Under the pieces are notes generated by a model. The model was not told where the DNA came from and did not search any database. It saw only the letters and a program-made list of their open reading frames with translations. Positions 1-11,010 of a stretch of 64,000 nucleotides of DNA are shown one piece after another. The stretch's first letter is position 1; each line of letters opens with the position of its first letter. A program made the position numbers and the translations under genes. Origin of the DNA: Porites lobata (lineage: Eukaryota; Cnidaria; Anthozoa; Scleractinia; Poritidae); the NCBI GenBank assembly GCA_942486035.1, contig CALNXK010000081.1, positions 1,002,001 to 1,066,000 of the forward strand, read 5' to 3'.

Positions 1-1250
1 GTAAAATCTTCCCAAAAATCGGTTTCAAAGCAACTATAGTTTTTTAAACTTGCTCGTTTCGCGCAGATATATAAAATTTTGCTTTGTGTTGTCAAGTTGA
101 ACACGCATAACATCTGTCAAAAACCTACGCGTAAGTAGGATTTCCTTCAAACAAAGTTAAAGTTACATTATCTCAAAAACTTCTTGCTGACGATGAAGAA
201 ATGAAGTTTCTGTACGAAAACAACCTATCTAAAGATTACACGCAAAAGATCAGTTGCAACTTGGCAGCCAAGCCATGATTCACCATTTAGCTATTTTCAA
301 TAAGCTTAACTGGTCCATGCGAGGGTCTTCGTTTAAGCAAATTAAACTCAGCCGATCATTATAGAAAATACAGAAAATTGCACATAAGGGTTTGTTTTGC
401 TCGCCTCAGTCAAATCCAGCTGCAGCAATTGTTTACGGGAAAAGAGTCAATTGTTTTGAAGTCACTGCCGGCAGTTGTCGCTCTCTACTTCACAGCGAGT
501 GAAAAGGACAATTTGCGTACAGAAAGTTATTCTTATAAAGAACAAAAACTTTCACAGTGCACTGGAAAACAAAACTGTGTAATGAAAAATAAAAAAAACT
601 CTGACTACTATTTAGTATTACTTGAGCAACAGGAAAATGATCCTGAGTAAGCTTGCTGGCCTTCTATTTCCGAGAACTTTAATAAGCGCACAAGTTTGTT
701 CACTCTGATGCAATATGGTTCTTTGACTGAAGACAAAGATAAAGCTGGTTCTGCAAAGGTAATAAATCTGGGCGTGTAAAAAAAGTAACCGTAACTACTA
801 ATAACGGAATACAAGCGGGTTTTAATTCAACCCGGCGAAATCAACTCATAAATTAATCGGATGCACAATCAGAAAAAATACTCGCCTCTTTAAAAATGTT
901 CAAAACCTTTTATTCCACCTCAGACTGACGAAATGATCCGTTTTTCCTTTCACATTGGTTGTTCTGAATCCAAAGTAATTTTCAAGCGACGAAAAAAAAG
1001 CAAACATGTCAAATAAAAATGCTTTACAGGGAGCAAACGTTCGCACCTCGTGCATTTCACTCAGAACTCCAACAAACAAACAGAGTCAACACACAGAAAA
1101 GCCCGCCTTGAGCCTGCGATAAGGGATGCGCAGAAGCTTGCGCAGAACGTTTTTCCGCCCTGAACTTCAAGCCCGCTCTTCTTGGCTGCCATGTTGTTTT
1201 GCACTCGTCCCAGTCGTCTCTGGACGAGTCGAGCATAAATGCTTCCTAAT
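1..1250. other. no gene recognised
   Basis: AT-rich sequence with only short open frames that lack recognisable domains, signal peptides or splice-site support. It could be intron of the minus-strand adhesion GPCR gene, whose missing helices were searched for here without success. Confidence 0.5.
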
Positions 1251-1273
1251 TTACGACGACCCGTCTTTATACC

Positions 1274-1432
1274 AGACGACTTTAACGTCTGAGACGTTAA
1301 AGTCGTCTGTTAAGTGCGTCGTTCGGACGCACTTAACAGAAGACGTTAAAGTCGTCAGACGTTAAAGTCGTCTGCCTTATTTACCGTTTTTATACTAGAC
1401 GTTAAAGTCGTCCTAAGACGACTTTAACGTCT
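1274..1432. repeat. cluster of palindromes built on one 16-17-nt word
   Basis: The word agacgttaaagtcgtct and its reverse complement alternate. A 17-nt inverted pair sits at 1274-1290/1292-1308 with a 1-nt centre. A 15-nt pair of different sequence is at 1306-1320/1326-1340. Two direct copies of the word follow, then a 16-nt pair at 1397-1412/1417-1432. It resembles a foldback element; no coding potential. Confidence 0.85.
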
Positions 1433-1689
1433 CTAGCATAAAACGGCCAATAAGGGCTTTCCTTTCCTTAAATATATACCGTTTTTCCAACAAGCTTCTC
1501 GGATCCAGCTGCGAGGAAAAGGACTTGTGCAATCCCCACAGCAATACTTAGATTTAAATGGATCTTTGTGATTTCTGATTTTATAATCCTGTTAATGAAA
1601 TGTATATTGAACTGTGTTAGAAACAGGTTACAAGTATTTTACGCGTTTATAACAGTGTAGCATTCTCGGAGAGCCAAGGGCATCGTCCC

Positions 1690-1945
1690 ATGCCAGGGAA
1701 TCCAAGACAGTCTTGGAATCTGGATTCCACGCCGTGGATTCCGGATTTCATGTAGTGGATTCTAGCCTTTGTCCGTGGAATTTGGATTCTGAATTCCGGT
1801 CGTTAGTGGGATACCGGATTCATTTGGCTGTGTTCCGGACTCCAAAGCCCAGAATTCTGGATTCCAAAGCAAAAATGTGCCAGATTCTGGATTCCACAAG
1901 CAAACATTTTACTGGATTTCGGAATCCGGATTTCCTTACTTAGGA
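1690..1945. repeat. dispersed GGATTCC-rich repeat, copy 1
   Basis: Degenerate runs of 'ggattcc' and 'gaatcc' alternate throughout. A related stretch in the opposite orientation, with the shared phrase 'atccaagactgtcttg' or its complement, occurs near 43575-43770, so this is an interspersed repeat rather than a gene. Confidence 0.6.
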
Positions 1946-3185
1946 CGAAGGGGCAGCTTACCCATCTTTTCAAGCCTTAATGTAGCGGAAGGTTTTATTG
2001 GGGTTCTCCGGAGATGAAAATGCTTCGGCGCAACACCGGAACGAATTAGGGCCTACTTTTAAACAAAGTTCTGCGAGATGCAACAAGAACAACAACAAAC
2101 GCAACAGCAGTGGCAGTGACAAACAAACAAAAAGAGCCGTGAACAAAAGCGAACAAAATCTAATTGCATCTATTTCTTTGTGGTAGCAAACAGGCAGAAA
2201 AAGACAAGGAGAAATAAATTATGAAAGTGGACAGAAAGAAATGAAAAATATACGAGACTATTTCATATGAAAATAAAAACAAGGAAGCGGTCAGATCTCC
2301 TTCCGACCCGATTAATTTTTCTTTTCCCTATGCTCTCGTTCTTTACACTGATTGTTCATATATCCTGGACGTTTTAAAAGAAAATCTACTGCAGCTAGTT
2401 CTTCTTCGTTTGAGTTACAGCGCAGCCGTGCCTAATTACATTGAATGTAATGCAATTGTGTCGGTGGTTTTTCAAACTTGTTCCTAGGGGTAATGAGATT
2501 GGTGGCTTTTGAAATTACGCCGCTTCTTATAAGGACAGAATGGTGATTGAACTTGCATTTTTCTACATGACCACATAAGAAAGTTGCTAATAAAAATTTC
2601 GTGGTTTTCGAGAGTATATAAACAATTGACATTTTACCACCTTAGTATTACATAATTCTTCTTTTCAATTCGGCACCCATTTAAGGCAGTGACGCTAGCA
2701 TTAAACACTTATTCACGACAGTCTTTTGACAATAATACCTTTACTTTTAGATAATTTTGATAAGTTACTTGTTTCTAAATTTCCCCTTAGATTGAAAAAA
2801 AAAGGGCAGATTTATTTCTAAGATACTAGTTTTGATTAATTGAACCGATGAGTTAAATTTGTTGTGAGCATCGCGGGCCGCACAGTGCACAGAGCAGCAT
2901 TTTTTATCAGGCATTTCATTCATATGAATGTCAGTGCGTTGTTTTAAGTATTCTAAATCATTTGGTTGCAATTTTATAATTATTATTTGGCGAAGAGGGA
3001 AAAAATCGCCCTCCCACTGAAAGGTGCATCATGCTATTGTGTATATTCTGTTCAATTTTTAATTAACAGATGTGTCTATATAAAACAAATGAGATACGTA
3101 ACTCCTTTTACAACTGGCCGCGTGATGCTTCCCGAGGACATTCTAGAATTGCCGTCGAAATCACTCTCATCTTTTTTTGACGATC

Positions 3186-4094
3186 ATGTGGTACTGGTTT
3201 TTTGGATTGCTTTTTTCGGTGATGGCCTTAGTTGGAAACGCGCTGATCATCTTACTCATCATCTTCAAGCCATGTCTCCGTACTTCAACTAACTGCCTCA
3301 TCGTATCGCTTGCCGTGTCGGATTTCTTCGCAGCGCTTAGCTATTTTCCTGTCATATGTATTTCCAACTTCTTTCACAAGATAGACCTTAGCCACGCTGG
3401 AATATGGTACAAAGTGTGTTTTACTTTCATCTATTGCTCCACGACAAACCTCTGTGTGCTAACCGCTGATCGATATCTAGCTGTCGTTAAGCCACTAAAG
3501 TATGCAACTTTTACCAGTTCAAAGACAAGCAGGCAGAATATCCTGATTCTTACAGGCTGGATAACTCCATTGATCTTCTTCACATTGCCGGCTTTGTTTT
3601 CTTACCAAGGCAACGATGTTTTTACCCTTGTTTTCGAGGCCAACAGAATTTTAACGTTTCAAGTTTACCCCTGCATCTTCTTTCTGTTGGTGATTTTTCG
3701 CCTGTTATGTATTGTCAGGGGGATGCGGCGCCAAGAGATCATTCTTACCCATCAACTTTCCTACAACCGAGCCATTTACTCACAGTCCCCCACAACCGGC
3801 TGCAATCAACCTTCGCGCCCCGAAAGTAGGACGTCGATGATGATCATCCTGCTTCTAATATTTTTCAATATCACCTTCGCCGGAGGAAACTATATTTGCT
3901 ACTGCTTCGTTTTAAAAACTTGCGTTGTCCATCTCACTGTCAAGAAAATAATTTATCTCCTCTATATCATCAACTTGGCTGTCAACCCCATCGTCTACGC
4001 CTTTTTCAAGAAAGACATCAGAAGAGCCACACTTGGATTAATGAAGAGGAAAATTACAGCCATAAACAGACGAACTGCTCCATATAACTCTTGA
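3186..4094 (+). CDS. single-exon rhodopsin-like (class A) GPCR, orphan
   Basis: From the first in-frame ATG (3186) the ORF gives 302 residues with seven hydrophobic segments. Visible class A marks: GN in TM1, LAVSD in TM2, a Cys at the start of TM3 (WYKVC), ADRY at the end of TM3, GW in TM4, and NPIVY in TM7 followed by a basic helix 8 (FFKKDIRR). The N-terminus from this ATG is almost absent. A better one lies upstream in another frame (ATG at 3125, MLPEDILELPSKS) and joins if one T of the T7 run at 3172-3178 is ignored, so the locus may carry a one-base insertion or an assembly error. Oddities: no Cys in the second extracellular loop and no CWxP in TM6. It is intronless. The ligand cannot be inferred. 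Confidence 0.85.
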   Translation: MWYWFFGLLFSVMALVGNALIILLIIFKPCLRTSTNCLIVSLAVSDFFAALSYFPVICISNFFHKIDLSHAGIWYKVCFTFIYCSTTNLCVLTADRYLAVVKPLKYATFTSSKTSRQNILILTGWITPLIFFTLPALFSYQGNDVFTLVFEANRILTFQVYPCIFFLLVIFRLLCIVRGMRRQEIILTHQLSYNRAIYSQSPTTGCNQPSRPESRTSMMIILLLIFFNITFAGGNYICYCFVLKTCVVHLTVKKIIYLLYIINLAVNPIVYAFFKKDIRRATLGLMKRKITAINRRTAPYNS

Positions 4095-5992
4095 TCTTCT
4101 AGTGATCAGTTATAAGCGATCACTATATAATATAGTTAACAAGGACTGGATGCAAGGTTATTTTCGTTGAATTTTGCAAGTGCACTGTGCTCAGGAAAAG
4201 TTGTTTTGCAAAAAGGTTTTAATTTATTACTATTTTTAAATTGTAATTATTCATTCATTGTTGTAAAATGTCTTATACTGCGGACGAGACCTTCTAAGGA
4301 CAGCCCACTCAGGTCAGATTCCGAACTTTCTATGATAAAGAGAAACAGTAATTGACGTGTCGACAAGGGAACACAGTTTTTTAAAAAACTCAATTATTTT
4401 CATTTGAAATTTCAAGTAGCCAAACTCAGCTCCAGTATAATGTTTTACTGACACTCAACACAATGCAATTCAGAGCACCCAAGCTCGCTCGCTACCTAGT
4501 AAAATGCTAACTTATACGCCGTGCTTTCGTTCCTGTTACTATGCTGGATCAGTCGCGCCCTAGCTGCAGTTAAAATAATGTGAAAATGTTTTCCAGATAT
4601 GTTTTCAAGTAATTACAATCACTTCGAATAAAATATCCGAACGTCACCACTGATTCATGGCTTTTTTTGGGCAGACTGAGTCTTCCCTTATGCAATATAT
4701 CAGTGTGAACTCGCCTTCGCATTCAACAAGCACCAGAAAGCGCGAGAAATTCAAGGAGAATTTCGGCGTCGGACTTAGAAAGAAAATGACCTGAAACCGA
4801 CAAAAAACGTAAAATTACCGTAGTATAACAAAACAGGATTAAAAGCATGTCCGAGGATTTGAACCCGGGGAAGACCAAGAAAAGAAAATCCAGCTTGTGA
4901 TCAAAGCAGTTTGTCCGGTCGTTTGGTGGCTAAGGAATCTTTTTACTAACATTCTCGCAAGCCCTTCCCTCAGAATCTCGCATACCACACGAACTTGCTT
5001 TGAATCTCCCGCGGTAAATGTTGGACCGACCTAAATTTGAATAATTACTTAGACGTGCTGACAAAGAGTTCTCCCTCGGGAAGTCAATTCTCAAGTCAAG
5101 TCAAAGCGGCTTTAATTGCATGTTGTCAAAAACATTTACAATGGGGATCCTGCGCGATGCAGTTGCCATAAAAATAGCTAGTAACAGGAGCCTGTGAGCT
5201 CCTCCTGGTAAACAAAGATCAGCAAGCGGGATCTAGTTACCAGCGTTTTTTTCTCCTCGCATGCGGCGATTGAGTGCGGAGGAGTTGCTTCGGGGTCGGC
5301 TACAGGCTGATTTTGTCTTCGGCGGAAGGCCCAAAGCGATGAAGGGCGAAGCCGCGGGAAACCGCGCATGTAAAGTCTATGGCACCTTGAGTGCAAATGA
5401 GACCCTTTTCGCTTTTCCCCAACCACAAGTATTAACTGAGGTCTGGACGTACGGATCTAGTGCAGGGAGCAAGGTCCGTGCGTCCTTAACAGAAGCCAAA
5501 TATTTTTCCGTCCGTCCGGCCCTACCTTGACGCTCAGTAACGGCCCTCATACGGGACTTTTTTTTTCATATAGTCTTACAACGAAATTGCACACGGGGCC
5601 GTACATGTCATATGATAAACTCTAGAAAAACAGTTTCGTCATCACTTCTTAGACGTGGCCTTAATTGAGAAGCCAGCAAAGTGTTTTGTTGTTGTTGTCG
5701 TTGTTGTTGTTTTATTTACTTTTATTTTATTATTATTTTTTTTTTTGTAGTGTCACGGATCGACAAGTTAACTATTCTTTTAAAATAAGAGTAAAAAAAA
5801 AGGAATAGCCGGTTCTGGCAAAGCTGTGCCGGTGGACTATGGGTAATCTGCACCTAGTTAACCGACCACTGGCGAGCAACCTGACAGCTACCAACTGCGA
5901 AAGATCTGTTTTTAATGTCCCTTAAATGAAGAGAAGAAACAAAACTAAAGAAAAAAGTGCCTGACAAAATGATAAGAGTTGTTACTACTTAC
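4095..5992. other. intergenic or intronic, no gene recognised
   Basis: The minus strand was searched for the remaining transmembrane exons of the adhesion GPCR without success. Near 4855 the stretch 'gaggatttgaacccgggg' is the complement of a tRNA-type B box (ggttcaaatcc) and may be a SINE scrap. A TTG/T-rich low-complexity tract lies at about 5690-5750. Confidence 0.5.
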
Positions 5993-8900
5993 GGTAATGA
6001 TAGGAATGTTATAACTGTCAAAAATGCACTAAAAATAGACACGGAACAGCCGATATACGTGATGACTGTTAAGATGAACTCATCAGAAACATCCAAAACC
6101 TGAAACAAAGCAAAGGGAATCGGAATAATAGAGAGATTAATCACCGAGTTTGAGGCAAACTGCAAACGCGAATTTGTACCACGTGACCAAGTTTCCCCGT
6201 TACTTGTCGTTTTCGGTTCATTACAACTAAACGAAAATCGGTAGATTCACTCCAGTTCTATCCATAAGAAGTGTCTCAAGCTGTTTTTATCTATTCATTT
6301 CTTATTTTGAAAATTTCTCAATTCAGTCGAATCTCACGTTTGTCGTTTGCCGTAAAAAAAATGCTTAATCTCTCTAATAACTGAATAACGCTCCTGGGGT
6401 AAAACATACCTCGGAATGATTTTATTCTAGTAAACAAATGAGCAAAACGTTTCAATCAACACTCAACTCAAAAAGATCTGTAAAATGTGTGCCAGAGTAT
6501 GAATTTAGCCTTGCAGACTGATGTCTGTTTAACTTTCCATGGAACCATTTAGACCATAAGCTGGTGACAATCATAAACTAAACAAGTGGTAATCCAAGAT
6601 GCTTTTGGTCATTTTTAGAAAGTACTTTAATACTCTTTTATGTCCCTCCAAAATTTTGAATGAGTTTTTAGTACGACTATTGGCCCTAATTAACTTAAGA
6701 CTGCAATCATTTGAATTTACTGTGAAAGTGTAAGCATCGTTATCGTTTTGTATCTTGTGTCCACGGCACAGCGTGACTGCAACTTTCTGTACCACGGCAT
6801 ATCGCTCGACTATTTTTCATTGTCTACGCTGTTATAGATCGAATAGAGTACCGAAGTGTGACGTCATAAAAAATGAAATTTGTGAAATTATGGGATTTGT
6901 TAAGCTATTCTGAAAGAACAACGTCCAAGACGCCTGCTCGCCAAAAATTAGCAATTTGGGGCAAATTGTCTCTGAGATATTAGCCCAGATATGCTCCGAT
7001 GACTCCATACAAATCCTTCTAAATCTTACCTATGGAATCGTCACAGGATAACTGGGCTAATATCTCAGAGACAATTTGGCCCGAATTGCTAATTTTTGAC
7101 GAGTAGGCGTCTTGGACGTTGTTCTTTCAGAATATCTTAACAAATCCCATAATTTCACAAATTTCATTTTTATGACGTCATCACTTCGGTACTCTATAGC
7201 CACGACGTCTCAAGTAGAACTAGGAGCTGAGTTGAGTGGTTTCACTGCAAAGTTTTGAACATTTTGACGCCGGTCATTTTCACCATTTATTGCAGAACAG
7301 TCTGATGTTTTTTTATTCGCTTTTCAATTTACAGCTGCAGTAACAGTTTTAAATGCTCATTTTCAAATTTATTGGAAAGTCTCGCAACAAAACATCGTTA
7401 CGTTACTTCCACATCTGTCCTTAATTCAGATAAATTTTTGTAACTCTCGACTGAAAAAAAACGAACGCCAAACCACTTAGTTATTGTAAAAACCGCGTTG
7501 GAGTACGTTCAACAATTCTACTTAGATAACGCTAGCAATACAGTATATTTAAGCAATAGAACACACTTTATATGGGTTTATAAAAAAACAGCGTGATAAC
7601 CCACTTGGGATGTTGGGAGAACACTCGAAAAGCTTGTAAATTACGAGCCGATAGAAAGTGTGGTCTATTGCTTTCATAAAATAACTAATTACGTTTTCTA
7701 TGAGTTTCCCGGCACAACAAACCATAGGTTTTTAACCAATCAGAACGTCAGTACTATCTTTAGTTAGTTATTTTATAAATGTTTGTAACTGAAATTACTT
7801 AAATTTATAGTTCCCTGAACGGAAAAACAAAACACAAGCGATGAAATTGTACCTAACCTGTTCTTTTACGCGCATGAGTACTGCGTAGTTGGTCATGTGA
7901 TCGCAATGGCACTCGGTAAGTCCGTCGTTACTGTAAAATACACGACAACCACGTCTGGACCATTTCCCAAACTTTGCGCTTAATCCACTAAAAAAGTAGG
8001 GCGTTAATTAATATTAGAAGGTTCAAGTCAAGGGAAATAAGATAATTTATTATATAACACCAATGAAATACCAGGTAAGCTATCGCGCGAAAACATGATC
8101 ATCATGAAAATAACATGTTCCTCACAAGTTTAAAGATCAACGTTGATATAGCTACACATTCTATGGCTAATGGCATTGTTTTTTTGTTTTTGTTTTTGTT
8201 TTTTTTGGAATAAATAGTTTGATTACAGATTAGAGATACGAAATTTCTCTTCTCGTCTAAAAAAAAAAAAAAGACAAACAATAATAAAACAAACATAAAA
8301 AAACACAACCCTCGAAGACAAACTTCGCATCTTCGCGACGTCATGTATTAAATCGGCTCTGCTCTTTATGATGAATTTCTTGGGAACTACAAAAACTAAA
8401 TCATACGTACGCATTTGTATAATCCCAGAAAACACAGTTTGGTTCATGGTAGGCATCCTGTAAAGAAACAAGAATTCAAGATAAATGATACACAAAAGTT
8501 GACAATCATGCATGCGATAAGATATTCAAACAGCATTTATATTTATTAGAAGTTCAAATAAGCATGACTTTGATGAACTAAATACTCTTTCATAACATCA
8601 GTACTGCCAGGATGAAGTCAAGCCCCGCAAAATAAAAAGTTTCTCAACACTAACAGGCCGGGTTTGATAATCCAGCGCGATATCACTGTAGCTACTTGTA
8701 AGCGGAGTGTTTTTGTCTTTTGTATCAATAGGGTGCTTGAAAGCAGCAAAAAAAATAAATAAATAAAATAATAAAAATAATAATAACTTCATATAATAAA
8801 ACTTTAAATTTTGGGTTGAGCAAAAATGAAACTGAAGGAGTAGATGAACATAGAGGTTTATAATAAAGTGTTGAAGCCATTCAACTGTGGCATAGAAATC

Positions 8901-10963
8901 TCTCATTGTTTAAAAAAGAGCATGGCCAGAGAAATGGAAGTATCAGCTACTTAAGCCCCCTTTTGATCATCATGTGCACGGTTGTCATAAAAAGAGCTCA
9001 GTGAGATTCACTGGCGCATCCATTAAAATTTTCGAGAAAAGAAGACTAGTCGACTTAGCGAGCAGTTAAACGGCTCTCATACTTACTTCAAAATGACGCA
9101 TTTTAATTTGAATAGGCCTGGGCAATGGATAGAGTGGAGAAGGCCTGGTAAAGGCATTGACAATCTTGCTAACAATGTAATGGTCAGCGCCAAAGCTAAA
9201 ATATCAACAAAGAACAACAGCAATACGCAATATGCCTAACGCGATTTAAAAAATAAAGCCCTTTTTTTAACTGAACTAGCAGCTTGTGAATTTATTAAAC
9301 ACAAACAGTCGGAAAAACTGTGCTTGCTTAAAAGCGTCAGTTTTGCTGAATAAAGATGAATGTCATGTTTGACGGCAAATGCATGAAATCTTATGTCTAA
9401 GGCAAGCCTTATAGGGGAACGGTAGGATGATCCAGGAAAAGGAAGCCGGAACAATTAAAAGTATAATGCGTAAGCCTTCCGTTCTTCCCGGCATTCATTT
9501 CGGACGTTTGGACAGTTTTTAATGTTAATAATATCAGCATCCTTCTGTTCCTGACCAGTTTCCAAAACTGTGCAGCCATCGCAATATCTACAAACAACTA
9601 TGCGCGGGGGCTGGGGTTGAGAGGAAGGGAAATTACCTCCCCTTTTCTTAGATAACGCAAGTTTTATTTTCACTTGACCTTAATTGTTTTCGCGACGTGC
9701 CCACTATCTGAGAGCCTGGAACGGGCTACAACATCCTTATGCGCATGTAATATTATGTCAACAGTAACTTAAAGTACAGTCAGTAACAATAGCAGTTTCA
9801 CATCGGCTTTTAATTTTAGGTTTGTGCTTGATTACATTGTTAACACTTACAATTAATGATGAAAGATTAAACAAATCTTTACATGACCTAATTTTCATTG
9901 ATTCGTAAGTCCACGTTCTGAGATAACAAACTTGTTGTTTTATCATCTTTTTGTTAGTTTTAGAATTGTGTATGAAAAGGAAACACCTCGAGCGCAATAA
10001 GCCTCAATACTAAATAAGACTCAAAATACCTCGTAAATGCTTCCTGCTCTTGGAGCTGCTGAAATGGGTCAAACACCAAAGTAATCAAAACGCCAGTCTC
10101 TAAAGGAATTTAAAAGCATTAAGAGATTTATACGTTGGTTGTTTTTCAATACATGCGTAGACAGTGATAAACTCTTTCTTACATAGATCGGAAAAAATGA
10201 ATAATTGTTATTTATATTTGTTATATGTATCGCAATCCCGCTTTCTGATTGGTTGACGTACTCGCTATCTATATAGCTATCAGCTTATATAGATGGCGCC
10301 AGAAGATAAAATTTGATTGAGTTGCATTGATTTCTCATGGCTTATTTTTGTGCGCCGCGCGTGAGGTAAAGATAAGTACTAGGGTTCAAGCCTAGAAGTT
10401 CTTCAAAACGAAGTGAACGGAGCGGGCGGTTGCAAACAACGAAAATAGACTTAATACATTTCTTTTATCGGTACTGACACTTAGGGTTCGTTCCATTGAA
10501 TGAATTCCAGAATAAGAATACGCAAACATTTTGTCACAAATCTCTTCTTTCGTGATTTTTTGTCAACGTAAACGCTACATGCATTGGAATATTTTATTTC
10601 AAGCAGATTTATAGACACTGCAATGCAACGAATGCCAAAACAAATGATTTTAGAAAGCTTTTTTCAATTTTATTCTTATTCCGGAATACTGTTAATCGAA
10701 CACGCCCTTAACCATATGAAGACCTAGGCCTGTTATCCATCAGTTGCACGACTCACCATTTCTTTTATTGGACACGTGACCAAAAACGCCCCTTGGAAAA
10801 ATGACGGTACTGTTATCAGCGTCCAAAGAGCCCAACTGTATTCCCTCGAAGGTTGAAATTTGAGCTACAAATATGTGGCAAACTTGAAAAAAAAAGGAGT
10901 ATAACCAAATAAAAAATCTTACAAATGTTTGTTCACAAACACAAATGACAAATGCTATACAGC

Positions 10964-11010
<47 letters not shown>

